From Alicyclobacillus suci (GTDB taxonomy: Bacteria; Bacillota; Bacilli; Alicyclobacillales; Alicyclobacillaceae), in the NCBI RefSeq assembly GCF_017329615.1, contig NZ_JAFMTW010000031.1:1-40503 (forward strand): DNA of 40,503 nucleotides, in the 5' to 3' direction. Below, in pieces: positions 9,133-17,953 of this stretch. Each line of letters starts with the position of its first letter. Position 1 is the first letter of the stretch. The notes below the pieces were generated by a model. It had not been told where the DNA came from. It did not search any database and saw only the letters and a program-made list of their open reading frames with translations. The translations under genes and the position numbers were made by a program.

Positions 9133-9810
9133 ATGTCACCAATCAGCGTCGCTATCGACGGGCCGGCAGGGGCGGGAAAAAGCACTGTCGCAAAACTTGT
9201 GGCCGAGCGTCTAAATTTTTTGTACATAGACACTGGGGCCATGTACCGTGCTGTCGCCTATTTGTGCAATAAGGAGCAGGTGAATTGCTCGGATGGGGCG
9301 GCTGTTTCCCATTTGCTAAGCAATCACGATTTTCGCTTCGAGGAAGGGCATGATATGAATCTTCAGGTCTACATCGATGGCGAAGATGTCACCACTCACT
9401 TGCGCAACCCGGGCGTAAGCAAGTTAGTTTCGCTCGTCGCCGCCTTGCCGGAAGTGAGGTCTCGCTTAACGGAGTGGCAACGTGCTTTTGCAGTGAAACA
9501 CTCTGTGGTGATGGACGGGCGGGACATTGGTACGGTCGTTTTGCCGCATGCGACTGTGAAAGTGTTTTTGACCGCCAATGTAGAAGAGCGAGCCCGGCGA
9601 CGATTGAAAGAGTACCAAGAGCAAGGATTTGATGTTTCACTTGGAGAATTGATTCAGTCGATGGCTGAACGGGACAGGTTGGATAGTGAGCGCGAGGTGG
9701 CACCTCTATCTATTGCCGATGACGCGGTCAAAATCGACTCCACCGGGAAAACTATCAATGGCGTGGTTGAGGAAATTTTGCGCTTGGTGGAGAATGCCCA
9801 TGTCCGCTAA
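9133..9810 (+). CDS. cmk: Cytidylate kinase
   Basis: A 225-residue (d)CMP kinase that phosphorylates CMP and dCMP with ATP. The P-loop GPAGAGKST is at residues ~9-17. The CMP-binding insert and the VMDGRDIGTVV and ERARRRLKE motifs are clear. ATG 9133 gives the family length; an AAGGGGT lies ~10 bases upstream. An in-frame TTG at 9049 would add an unlikely hydrophobic extension. The plsC gene overlaps its 3' end by 11 bases. The 201 bases before the gene contain no recognisable coding sequence. Confidence 0.93.
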   Translation: MSPISVAIDGPAGAGKSTVAKLVAERLNFLYIDTGAMYRAVAYLCNKEQVNCSDGAAVSHLLSNHDFRFEEGHDMNLQVYIDGEDVTTHLRNPGVSKLVSLVAALPEVRSRLTEWQRAFAVKHSVVMDGRDIGTVVLPHATVKVFLTANVEERARRRLKEYQEQGFDVSLGELIQSMAERDRLDSEREVAPLSIADDAVKIDSTGKTINGVVEEILRLVENAHVR

Positions 9811-10402
9811 GGTTCCCGACCTACGCAAGAAGACGCCGATGTTTCGTGCGGCGCGCCATGTCGTATACCTGTTCTTTCAACTTACATATCGGCCGAAAGT
9901 AGAAGGTTTGGAACGCGTTCCGATGTATGATGGCATCATTGTCGCATCGAATCATCTAAGCAATCTTGACCCACCACTGATTGGTATCTGTCTTCCACGT
10001 TTTATTCAATATATGGGCAAAATTGAATTGTTTCGCATTCCGCTGTTAGGCTCTCTGTTTAAAGCCCTTGGAGCATTTCCCATCCGGCGTGGACAGGTTG
10101 ACAAAAAGGCGCTGCGAACGGCCATTGACATTGTTAAATCGGGTGGTTGTCTGTTGATGTTCCCTGAAGGCCACAGGTCGAAAACAGGGGAGTTAGGCCC
10201 CTTTGCGCCCGGCGTCGCCACCATTGCGCGCAAATCTGGAGGGTACGTGGTGCCGACAGCTATCTGCGGACCGTATCGACTGTTTCGTCGGATTGTCGTT
10301 CGGTTTGGCGAACCCATTTCAGCAGAGGGGATGTCTTCGGAAGAATTGACCAGGTTGACGCGCGCTCGAATTCAGGAACTTCTCGACGGACGTGATGGAT
10401 AA
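9800..10402 (+). CDS. plsC: 1-acyl-sn-glycerol-3-phosphate acyltransferase
   Basis: A 200-residue PlsC-family enzyme that converts lysophosphatidate to phosphatidate at the inner face of the membrane. The catalytic NHLSNLD motif (His52, Asp57, the HX4D signature) and FPEGHRS (121-127) are both present. ATG 9800 has GGTGGAG at 9786-9792; ATG 9794 would be too close. The gene overlaps cmk by 11 bases, indicating translational coupling. With plsY and gpsA also in this window, three steps of phospholipid head synthesis are nearby. Confidence 0.9.
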   Translation: MSAKVPDLRKKTPMFRAARHVVYLFFQLTYRPKVEGLERVPMYDGIIVASNHLSNLDPPLIGICLPRFIQYMGKIELFRIPLLGSLFKALGAFPIRRGQVDKKALRTAIDIVKSGGCLLMFPEGHRSKTGELGPFAPGVATIARKSGGYVVPTAICGPYRLFRRIVVRFGEPISAEGMSSEELTRLTRARIQELLDGRDG

Positions 10403-10404
10403 TC

Positions 10405-10714
10405 ATGATGGACCTGAACTCGATTGTTCAAGTACTGGTGCTTTATGTTACAGTATCCTTAGGTATTTTTGCTTTACACTATGGTATTAAAGCAAAGTAC
10501 GTTGGGCAAAGACACCGATTTCAGGACAAGTCGCCAGATCAAAAATTTGACTTTATTGCTCATTGGCGTCATAACTATGATATTCGGTGTTGGTTTTTTG
10601 CACGAAATTTGGCCGCAGTACGATGTGTTGTGGTTACCGATTTTAGGCATTCTAATCGTGGCAGTTGCCTGGACTCTCTTCCGTTTGCGAAGGCTTTCAC
10701 CGAACACGAATTAA
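10405..10714 (+). pseudogene. Small membrane protein gene with apparent frameshift
   Basis: Two reading frames together look like one protein. Frame one starts at ATG 10405, two bases after the plsC stop, and codes for a membrane helix (VLVLYVTVSLGIFALHYGIK). After ~10500 its translation loses protein-like character. The next frame then codes for two further helices (LTLLLIGVITMIFGVGFL and LWLPILGILIVAVAWTLF) and a basic tail, ending at 10714. A one-base change near 10490-10540 would join them into a three-helix protein of ~100 residues. Alternatives are two tiny overlapping genes or a sequencing error. No family recognised. Confidence 0.5.
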
Positions 10715-10780
10715 CGCATGACCACGTTGTGCGTTGCCACATATACTTTTTGACACTATTGGAACAGGAGGCAAATCTTT

Positions 10781-11956
10781 ATGTCTGAGGATTTACGCGA
10801 AATGCTGACCGACGGCGCGGTCCACGAAGGTGATATCGTGACCGGCGAAGTAACAGCCGTTGATGATAGCGGGGTGACGGTTGCGCTTTCCCACGGTTTT
10901 GAGGGTCATATCTCGCCACAGGAATTGTCTGCACTACCTGGCACCGAACCGGCGCAGGTGCTTGCTGTTGGCGACAATGTAACAGCTGTCGTGGTCAAAG
11001 TGGACATGGAGTCGGGGCAAGTTACACTCTCGAAGCGCCGCGCACAACAGGCCGATGCGTGGAACCGGATGCAGGAACTGCTTGAGAGCCAGGAGACGTT
11101 TGAAGTGGTTGTGCGCGACGTCGTAAAGGGCGGCCTTGTCGCTGACGTCGGCGTCCGGGCATTTATTCCTGCGTCGCTGGTTGACCGCCGCTTTGTCGAA
11201 GACCTCAATGAGTTTAAAGGGCAGACGCTGCGCGTGAAGGTCGTGGAAGTGGATGCCGAGAAGAACAAGCTCATCCTGTCGCGTCGTGCGGTACTGGAAG
11301 AAGAACAAGAACAAAAGGCGCACGATTTGATGTCTCATCTCGAACCGGGTCAAGTTGTTGAAGGTGTCGTCCAGCGTTTGACCGATTTCGGTGCCTTCGT
11401 CGATGTCGGTGGCGCAGATGGATTGGTACACATCTCCGAGTTGTCCTATAGCCACGTAGATCATCCTTCTGACGTCGTCAAGGAAGGCGACCATGTACAG
11501 GTTCGCGTCCTTCGTGTAGACCCGGATGCTGGTCGTATCTCGCTTTCCATGAAGGCAGCCCAGCCAGAACCTTGGGAACAGTATGCGACTCAATATCACG
11601 CAGGTGACGTCGTTCAGGGAACAGTCAAACGTGTCGTGGACTTTGGTGCGTTTGTCGAACTGCAACCAGGTCTCGAAGGGCTGGTTCACGTTTCCCAAAT
11701 TTCGAATGAACACGTGGCGCATCCTGGCGATGTATTGGAGCCGGGTCAAGAGGTCACTGTTCGTATTCTAAGTGTCGAGCCGGATCGTCGAAGGATTTCG
11801 TTGTCTATGCGGGAACCAAGTGCTGCGCCAGCGGAGGCGGCTTCATCAAATCGTCGACGCGAGCCTCGACGTCAACCAGAGCGCCAGGTAGAAGCTCCGT
11901 CTTCAGGGACCGGTGCAACACTGGGCGATTTGTTTGGGGACTTGTTTAAAAAATAA
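10781..11956 (+). CDS. rpsA: 30S ribosomal protein S1 homologue (YpfD)
   Basis: A 391-residue protein with four S1 RNA-binding repeats (approximately residues 15-85, 100-170, 187-255 and 272-342). Each ends with the typical ILSxR or ISLSMK/R signature. A basic/Ser-Pro tail and a short C-terminal GDLFGDLFKK follow. Low-GC Gram-positive S1 homologues have four repeats instead of the six of E. coli. ACAGGAGG precedes the ATG. It sits after cmk as in Bacillus and ends with a strong terminator. Confidence 0.92.
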   Translation: MSEDLREMLTDGAVHEGDIVTGEVTAVDDSGVTVALSHGFEGHISPQELSALPGTEPAQVLAVGDNVTAVVVKVDMESGQVTLSKRRAQQADAWNRMQELLESQETFEVVVRDVVKGGLVADVGVRAFIPASLVDRRFVEDLNEFKGQTLRVKVVEVDAEKNKLILSRRAVLEEEQEQKAHDLMSHLEPGQVVEGVVQRLTDFGAFVDVGGADGLVHISELSYSHVDHPSDVVKEGDHVQVRVLRVDPDAGRISLSMKAAQPEPWEQYATQYHAGDVVQGTVKRVVDFGAFVELQPGLEGLVHVSQISNEHVAHPGDVLEPGQEVTVRILSVEPDRRRISLSMREPSAAPAEAASSNRRREPRRQPERQVEAPSSGTGATLGDLFGDLFKK

Positions 11957-11978
11957 ATCGACCATTTGTAGCATTTTG

Positions 11979-12027
11979 GGGGCTATCCGATTCGTCCAGC
12001 AGGGTGCATCGGATAGCCGCCTTTTTT
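11979..12027 (+). terminator. Terminator after rpsA
   Basis: An 11-bp perfect stem (GGCTATCCGAT at 11981-11991 with ATCGGATAGCC at 12008-12018), 16-base loop, and TTTTTT at 12022-12027. Confidence 0.88.
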
Positions 12028-12104
12028 ATGTGCTATGCCAGACTCGCTGAGAGAGGTTGTATATTCTCGACAGATATCCATACACTTCCAGATGGAGGTG
12101 TGCC

Positions 12105-12665
12105 ATGAGTTTTCAAACATCCCTTACTTGTTGTGCTATTCTCCTCGTGCTGCCTCGATATGGCTTTCATGTGCGCCTTCGAATTCTGATTACATGCTTT
12201 TTACTCTTTACAATCCTGTCGGCTACCTTGTTGGAATCGGTCATCCCTGTTCAAATTTTGGTGGTGTTGACGTTGTTCGTTGTTAGCCTGCACATGTGGC
12301 CGGATGGGCGATTGTGCATGCACTGGCGAATCATTGTCATCGGCGCGATGACTGCCGTCTTTGAACGACGCTTTGACATGCTTTATCCATTCCAACGTCT
12401 ATATGGTATCCCGACTGACTGGATTACGGTTATTGCGATGGTTCTCATCTGCGTGCTGCTGGCTGAAAACTCGGGGCAAGTGTGGTCAGCGTGGTGTATC
12501 TGTTATGTTGTCTGGACTGTGTTGGGTCTCGCAAGTCACGGCACGGTGAGTGCGATGTATCAACTAAACTGGTTTTGGGAGGGAGAATTGGCGTTTCAAG
12601 TGTACCACTTGATATATGACATTTTTTGTCGATGGCGTCTGCGGAATACACGGAACTTTGTATAA
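12105..12665 (+). CDS. YphA-like multi-pass membrane protein
   Basis: A 186-residue, very hydrophobic protein with about five or six membrane segments. GGAGGTG lies 5-6 bases before ATG 12105; the earlier in-frame start at 12057 has no such site. Its place between rpsA (ypfD) and the der region is that of yphA in B. subtilis, which is also a membrane protein of ~200 residues. I infer a YphA relationship from position and layout only. The function of YphA is unknown. Confidence 0.65.
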   Translation: MSFQTSLTCCAILLVLPRYGFHVRLRILITCFLLFTILSATLLESVIPVQILVVLTLFVVSLHMWPDGRLCMHWRIIVIGAMTAVFERRFDMLYPFQRLYGIPTDWITVIAMVLICVLLAENSGQVWSAWCICYVVWTVLGLASHGTVSAMYQLNWFWEGELAFQVYHLIYDIFCRWRLRNTRNFV

Positions 12666-12733
12666 TTTGACGAGAACCCGTCTATATCGCATAATGTCGA
12701 GATGTATGTAAAACGATCAGGAGGCAAATTCTC

Positions 12734-14104
12734 ATGCCAAAAATTAAAGAAGTGAAACCCGGCTCTTTGGCAGAGGAACTTGATCTGCAGCCTGGTGATG
12801 AACTGATTCGTATCAATGGGACGACCATTAATGATATTGTAGATCTCCAGTTTGCGCTCGCCGACGAGACGATTGATATGGAAATCAAGCGCACTAACGG
12901 AGAGATCTGGCAAATTGAAGTCGATAAAGATTATGACGAGGGGTTGGGTGTCGAATGGGAACATCCAACAGTGGACCGCGTGCACTTGTGTCACAACAAG
13001 TGTGTGTTTTGCTTTGTGGATCAGATTCCAGGGCAGATGCGCAAGACGCTCAACGTTCGTGATGACGACTACCGGTTGTCCTTTCTACACGGCAACTTCG
13101 TGACGCTCACGAATTTGAAAGACGGTGAGTTGGAACGTATTGTTCGACTCAAAATGTCACCGCTCAACATTTCAGTGCACACCACCAATCCGACGCTGCG
13201 CGTGCGGATGCTTGGAAATAAGAAGTCAGGCGAAATTCTCAATCAAATTGCCTACCTCGCCGAGCATGGGATTGAAATGAATACGCAAATTGTGTTGTGT
13301 CCGGAATGGAACGACGGTGAAGAGTTGGACAGGACAATTCGGGAGTTGGCACCGTTTTATCCAGCGGTGCGGACGTTATCCGTGGTGCCGGTTGGCTTGA
13401 CGCGCCATCGTCGCGGGTTGCATAAACTGCGTGGTTGCACACCCGAGGAGGCGCGCACGGTCGTTCACCAGATTCGCGCATGGCAAGAAAAACTGCGCCC
13501 TGAACTGCACACGTCATTCGTTCACGCTGCCGATGAGTTTTATGTGCTGGCCAATGAACCTGTGCCGCCGAGCGAATACTATGATGATTTTTCGCAGACG
13601 GAAAACGGCGTAGGCGTCATTCGTACGTTCTTGGACGAAATGGATGAAGCTCTTCCGCGAGCGCCAAAGACGTTGCCGACGGCTCGTCGCAAAGTAGGTA
13701 TCGTGACCAGTGTATCCGCGGAAAAGACCATCCGTGAATCATTGGCGCGCTTGGATGGGGTACATGGCTTGCACTATGAGGTGTTTCCTGTCGTAAATAA
13801 CTTTTACGGGAATAATGTCTCTGTAGCCGGCTTGCTGACAGGTACAGATATTATGGCTCAATTGGCCGGTAAAGTCGCCCACCTCGATACGGTGCTTGTG
13901 CCGGATATTATGTTGAAGGATGACGACGATATCTGTTTGGATGATTATCGGATTGACGATATTAAACGTGCTTTGAAAACGGATATTACAGTTGTCCCAG
14001 CTACGGGTACTGGATTGATATTTGGTACCTTAGGCTATACGCAAGCATTGCCGCCGCGCCGTCGCTATGAAGCGACACTGCGCAGCATGGCGCAAGCTCA
14101 GTAA
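12734..14104 (+). CDS. DUF512 / PDZ-radical-SAM-like Fe-S protein
   Basis: A 456-residue protein of the DUF512 family. Residues ~1-60 form a PDZ-like domain (VKPGSLAEELDLQPGDEL). It is followed by CHNKCVFC (Cys86, Cys90, Cys93), a CxxxCxxC cluster-binding motif like that of radical SAM enzymes. The C-terminal part (~200-456) is the DUF512 region. GGAGG precedes ATG 12734, and TATAAT at 12661-12666 may be a -10 box. It precedes der, as in many Firmicutes. The substrate is unknown; the radical SAM assignment rests on the three cysteines and the TIM-barrel-like layout. Confidence 0.85.
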   Translation: MPKIKEVKPGSLAEELDLQPGDELIRINGTTINDIVDLQFALADETIDMEIKRTNGEIWQIEVDKDYDEGLGVEWEHPTVDRVHLCHNKCVFCFVDQIPGQMRKTLNVRDDDYRLSFLHGNFVTLTNLKDGELERIVRLKMSPLNISVHTTNPTLRVRMLGNKKSGEILNQIAYLAEHGIEMNTQIVLCPEWNDGEELDRTIRELAPFYPAVRTLSVVPVGLTRHRRGLHKLRGCTPEEARTVVHQIRAWQEKLRPELHTSFVHAADEFYVLANEPVPPSEYYDDFSQTENGVGVIRTFLDEMDEALPRAPKTLPTARRKVGIVTSVSAEKTIRESLARLDGVHGLHYEVFPVVNNFYGNNVSVAGLLTGTDIMAQLAGKVAHLDTVLVPDIMLKDDDDICLDDYRIDDIKRALKTDITVVPATGTGLIFGTLGYTQALPPRRRYEATLRSMAQAQ

Positions 14105-14140
14105 TCGTGACGCAATTTATGGTAAAGGGGAACAATGTTC

Positions 14141-15469
14141 ATGGCTGCACCAGTCGTCGCGATTGTTGGTCGCGCAAATGTAGGAAAGTCAACTTTATTC
14201 AATCGCATTATCGGTGAACGGCTGTCGATTGTGGAGGATGTTCCTGGCGTGACGCGGGATCGCTTGTATGCGACAGGCGACTGGAATGGTGTGACATTCC
14301 ACCTGATAGACACCGGTGGAATTGAGATGGACGAGTCAGATGAGATGGAAAATCTCATCCGCGTCCAAGCCCAATTGGCGATTGATGAGGCTGATGTAAT
14401 TATCTTCCTCGTCGATGGGAAGGCCGGGTTGACCGTACAGGATGAGTATGTCGCAGAGTTTTTGCGCCGATCGAAAAAACCGGTCGTTCTCGGCGTCAAC
14501 AAATTAGATCATTTTTCGCATCACGCGCAGAGTTATGAGTTTTATAGTTTAGGGTTTGGCGACCCCATTCCAGTTTCTGCGGAGCACGGTACTGGGACGG
14601 GCGATTTGCTGGATGCAGTGGTTGATCTCGTTTTGCCCTCGGAGCCTGAAGAAACGGATGAGGACACCATTCGCATCGCATTTATTGGTCGTCCGAATGT
14701 CGGCAAATCAAGCTTGGTGAATCGTTTGTTAGGCGAAAATCGAGTCATGGTCAGCGACGTGGCTGGCACGACCCGAGACGCTATCGATACCCCGCTGGAA
14801 TTTGAGGGACAAAAGTACGTGCTCGTCGATACGGCAGGCGTTCGGCGCCGGGGAAAGGTCTATGAGAACATCGAGCGCTATAGTGTCTTGCGCGCGATGC
14901 GGGCGATTGAGCGGGCTGACGTCTGTTTTGTCGTGATCGACGGGAAACGGGGTATTGCCGAACAGGATAAAAAAGTTGCTGGTTACGCGCTGGACGCAGG
15001 CTGTGCGACAGCTTTTCTCGTCAATAAGTGGGATATAGTTGACAAAGACGACAAGACAGCGCATCGTTTTGAACAGGAGATTCGCAGTCATTTTCCGTTT
15101 ATGCGGTGGGCTCCCGTCTTGTTTGTGTCGGCGTTGACCGGACAGCGCGTTACGAGAATTCTGCACATCGCCAAGGAAATCGCGGAGAATCATGTAATGC
15201 GGGTGCAAACTTCCGCATTGAACCGCGTTTTGGCCGATGCTCAGATTTCCGTTGCCCCGCCGTCGACCAAAGGTCGTCGGTTGAAGTTGTACTACGGTAC
15301 ACAGGCGTCTGTTAAACCGCCAACGTTCATCATCTTCGTCAACGACCAGGAGCTATCTCACTTTTCCTATGAACGGTATCTGGAGAATCAACTCCGAGAA
15401 GCGTTTGGATTTGTGGGGACGCCGATACGGATTCGCATGCGAACTCGCTCACAGACGTCTGAGGATTAA
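14141..15469 (+). CDS. der: Ribosome biogenesis GTPase Der (EngA)
   Basis: A 442-residue GTPase with two tandem G domains and a C-terminal KH-like domain, needed for 50S subunit maturation. The first G1 motif is GRANVGKST, where Ala replaces the usual Pro. The second is GRPNVGKSS. Other motifs are DTGGIE and DTAGVRRR (G3), NKLD and NKWD (G4). ATG 14141 gives an N-terminus [11 protein letters not shown] like other Der proteins, with AAAGGGGAA at suitable distance; ATG 14135 is too close to it. It is followed by plsY after 25 bases. Confidence 0.95.
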   Translation: MAAPVVAIVGRANVGKSTLFNRIIGERLSIVEDVPGVTRDRLYATGDWNGVTFHLIDTGGIEMDESDEMENLIRVQAQLAIDEADVIIFLVDGKAGLTVQDEYVAEFLRRSKKPVVLGVNKLDHFSHHAQSYEFYSLGFGDPIPVSAEHGTGTGDLLDAVVDLVLPSEPEETDEDTIRIAFIGRPNVGKSSLVNRLLGENRVMVSDVAGTTRDAIDTPLEFEGQKYVLVDTAGVRRRGKVYENIERYSVLRAMRAIERADVCFVVIDGKRGIAEQDKKVAGYALDAGCATAFLVNKWDIVDKDDKTAHRFEQEIRSHFPFMRWAPVLFVSALTGQRVTRILHIAKEIAENHVMRVQTSALNRVLADAQISVAPPSTKGRRLKLYYGTQASVKPPTFIIFVNDQELSHFSYERYLENQLREAFGFVGTPIRIRMRTRSQTSED

Positions 15470-15494
15470 GGCGAGAGGGCTGGAGGACGAAACC

Positions 15495-16112
15495 GTGATC
15501 GTATTGTGGTGTATTTTGAGTATTATCATTGCTTACCTCATTGGGTCGATATCGACATCGACCATTGTGGTGAAAATGGTGTCTGGAAAAGACATTCGGC
15601 AGTTTGGGAGCGGTAACGCTGGAGCGACGAACACGTCGCGCGTGTTGGGCACGAAGTGGGGTATTACAGTACTCGTGATTGATGCGCTCAAAGGGATGAT
15701 TGCCCTCTCGATTGTCTCTGCACTCGCGCACGCCAATCCGGTGGCACTTGCACTCAGTGCCATTGCGGTCGTCGTCGGTCACAATTGGCCCATTTATTTT
15801 GGATTTCGCGGCGGCAAGGGCATCGCAACCACCATCGGCGTGTTGCTGTGGATGGCTCCGCTGATGACTATCATAGCGGGTATTCTTTGTCTGGTGGTCA
15901 TTGCCCTGACGCGCTACGTCTCGTTAGGCTCTTTGATTTTCGCCATTCTCATTCCAATTCTTCTGGGGGTTTGGGCTCCGTCGCATGAGGCGGCGCTCTG
16001 GGCTTCCATCGTGCTGGCCTTGCTGTCCATTTACAGCCATCGTCAGAATATCGGAAGACTCCTTCGGGGAAGCGAACGTAAACTCTTCGACAAAACGAGT
16101 GATCACTTGTGA
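15495..16112 (+). CDS. plsY: Acyl-phosphate:glycerol-3-phosphate acyltransferase
   Basis: A 205-residue integral membrane enzyme with about six helices. It uses acyl-phosphate (made by PlsX, not in this window) to acylate glycerol-3-phosphate. The conserved motifs are all visible: GSGNAGATNTSRVLG, GHNWPIYFGFRGGKGIAT, and the C-terminal HRQNIGRLLRG. GTG 15495 has GGAGG at 15482-15486. The stop overlaps the gpsA start (GTGA), so the G3P-using and G3P-making enzymes are translationally coupled. Confidence 0.94.
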   Translation: MIVLWCILSIIIAYLIGSISTSTIVVKMVSGKDIRQFGSGNAGATNTSRVLGTKWGITVLVIDALKGMIALSIVSALAHANPVALALSAIAVVVGHNWPIYFGFRGGKGIATTIGVLLWMAPLMTIIAGILCLVVIALTRYVSLGSLIFAILIPILLGVWAPSHEAALWASIVLALLSIYSHRQNIGRLLRGSERKLFDKTSDHL

Positions 16113-17149
16113 AAGCAGCTGTGTTAGGTGCTGGAAGCTGGGGGACGGCGCTGGCCAATATCCTGGCTCAAAATGGCCATGAAACGACTATCTGGGGACG
16201 CGACAAACAGGTGGTCGAGGGTATGAATACACACCGCGAAAACAGTCGGTATCTGCCTGGTGCTGCCTTGTCGTCGGCCTTGCTGGCCAGTGATGATTTG
16301 TCAGTCGCTGTAGCTGGGGCAGAGCTGGTTCTTTTGTCGGTTCCATCGCGTGCTGTACCAGAATTGCTCCACGAGGCGCTGCCGTACATATCGTCGAGCG
16401 CACTTGTCGCTCACGCCGTCAAGGGGTTCATTCGGCCGGACAACCAGCGCATCAGCGAATACATAGCGTCTCGGTTGGAGCATCCGGATAAGCGTTTGGC
16501 TGTGATTTCAGGTCCTTCCCACGCGGAGGAAGTGATTCGTCAAGTGCCGACCACGGTGGTCGTCGCGAGCAAAAGTCAGTCCACCGCAGAACTGGTTCAG
16601 GACGCGTTGATGAATGCGACGTTTCGAGTGTATACGCAGGCTGACATCGTCGGTGTCGAGTTAGGTGGGACGCTGAAGAATATCATTGCGCTCGGCGTTG
16701 GAATGGCAGACGGGTTAGGGCTTGGTGACAATACGAAAGCTGCATTGATGACGCGAGGACTTGCGGAGATGACGCGGTTGGGCATTGCGCTTGGCGCTTC
16801 ACCATTGACCTTCTCAGGCTTGGCCGGAATTGGCGACTTAATTGTCACCTGCACCAGCACGCACAGTCGAAATTTTCGCGCCGGACGCCTGTTGGCCACT
16901 GGATTGTCGCTAGAGGAGACGCTTGCGCGAATTGGTATGGCAGTGGAGGGGGTTGGAACTACCTTTGCTGCATTTGACTTGGCACAAGGTGTCGGGGTTG
17001 AACTTCCGATTACGGCTGTTTTGAAACAGGTCCTGGAAGGGGTGTGTTCCGCAGAAGAAGCTGTTTGCAAGCTGATGCAGCGGGACAAGAGTCACGAGAT
17101 GGAAGATGTAGGCCAGCCTATCATTGCACATCAATGGCAATACCCCTGA
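16109..17149 (+). CDS. gpsA: NAD(P)H glycerol-3-phosphate dehydrogenase
   Basis: A 346-residue enzyme that reduces dihydroxyacetone phosphate to sn-glycerol-3-phosphate. The Rossmann motif GAGSWGT is at residues 7-13. The active-site lysines are expected at AHAVKGF (Lys105) and LGGTLKN (Lys190). GTG 16109 overlaps the plsY stop by 4 bases and no separate strong ribosome binding site is seen, so coupling to plsY is likely. Confidence 0.95.
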   Translation: MKAAVLGAGSWGTALANILAQNGHETTIWGRDKQVVEGMNTHRENSRYLPGAALSSALLASDDLSVAVAGAELVLLSVPSRAVPELLHEALPYISSSALVAHAVKGFIRPDNQRISEYIASRLEHPDKRLAVISGPSHAEEVIRQVPTTVVVASKSQSTAELVQDALMNATFRVYTQADIVGVELGGTLKNIIALGVGMADGLGLGDNTKAALMTRGLAEMTRLGIALGASPLTFSGLAGIGDLIVTCTSTHSRNFRAGRLLATGLSLEETLARIGMAVEGVGTTFAAFDLAQGVGVELPITAVLKQVLEGVCSAEEAVCKLMQRDKSHEMEDVGQPIIAHQWQYP

Positions 17150-17166
17150 AATATTGGCATCATGGC

Positions 17167-17195
17167 TTGGTAAATGTTTGGCCGTTTGCTAAACT
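17167..17195 (+). promoter_or_regulatory. Putative promoter of gcvH
   Basis: TTGGTA (17167-17172), 17-base spacer, TAAACT (17190-17195), 41 bases before the start codon of gcvH. Confidence 0.45.
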
Positions 17196-17235
17196 GATGT
17201 TGATTTAGATTGAGTCTCGTTATGGGAGGGTCACC

Positions 17236-17619
17236 ATGAGTAACGTCCCCGACAATCTCAGATATTCTAAGGAACACGAATGGGTACGTGTGGAAGGTAG
17301 CCGCGCGTACATCGGAATTACCGATTTTGCACAGGACGAGCTCGGAGATATTGTCTATGTGGAATTGCCGGAAGTGGGCACGCAACTGACCGTGAACGAA
17401 ACGTTCGGCACAGTAGAGTCGGTGAAGACGGTTTCCGATTTGTTTGCACCTGTCACTGGCAAAGTCGTGGAAGTGAATGGCGGACTCGAAGACGCGCCTG
17501 AACGCGTCAATTCCAGCCCTTACGAAGATGGCTGGATGGTTGTCGTCGAACTGAGCGACAAAAGCGAACTGGACGCACTCATGGATGCATCGCAATATCA
17601 GCAACATATCAACGAGTGA
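17236..17619 (+). CDS. gcvH: Glycine cleavage system H protein
   Basis: A 127-residue lipoyl carrier. The lipoylation site is Lys64 in [14 protein letters not shown]. It shuttles the aminomethyl group between the P, T and L proteins. In Bacillus-type bacteria GcvH also serves as the first lipoyl acceptor from which LipL passes lipoate to other enzymes. GGGAGGG precedes the ATG. The gcvT/gcvP genes are not nearby, so it is a solitary gcvH, with its own promoter and terminator. Confidence 0.94.
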   Translation: MSNVPDNLRYSKEHEWVRVEGSRAYIGITDFAQDELGDIVYVELPEVGTQLTVNETFGTVESVKTVSDLFAPVTGKVVEVNGGLEDAPERVNSSPYEDGWMVVVELSDKSELDALMDASQYQQHINE

Positions 17620-17953
17620 GTATCGATAGTTTTCGCCGGTTGATCATCTGACTAGGATGGTTCAGCCGGTTTTTGTGTTTTGGAAGATTCACAATCGCCA
17701 TTTCTTCGCCCAATCGCCACCGATATCTCGGTGCACGACTCCTCTTTTTTTTCCGCGCGTTCTACTTTGTTCCCACAAGCCGTATATATAGTCAACGTCA
17801 GGGACGAGTTGATAGGCAAGCATACCCTGGGGCTCGACGCATATATTTTCTACTGTCCACCGACACCGGGACAGTCTACGGGGATTGTCAGTGGGCCGGG
17901 GCAAGGCATGCGTACGTAGCAGTCTACGCCGGTCATCTTGAGGAGGGAGAAGC
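17620..17953. other. Non-coding stretch before spoIVA
   Basis: It holds the gcvH terminator, then ~280 bases without a convincing gene. A TTG-started open frame at 17680-17919 has no ribosome binding site and an atypical composition. A short inverted repeat CACCGA/TCGGTG lies at 17717-17732, with a long T-run at 17746-17753. spoIVA is expected to have a sigma-E promoter here, but I could not identify a convincing -35/-10 pair. Confidence 0.4.
17636..17674 (+). terminator. Terminator after gcvH
   Basis: An imperfect stem, CCGGTTGATCATC (17636-17648) with GATGGTTCAGCCGG (17656-17669), with one bulge and one G-T pair, followed by TTTTT. Confidence 0.7.

Noticed and set aside
10501..10788. 3' half of the long frame from 10405 as a real C-terminus
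   Set aside because: Its translation is out of frame with two clear membrane helices and runs into the ribosome binding site and start of rpsA.
17680..17919. 79-codon open frame before spoIVA
   Set aside because: It has a TTG start without a ribosome binding site and no recognisable pattern; kept only as an unexplained stretch.
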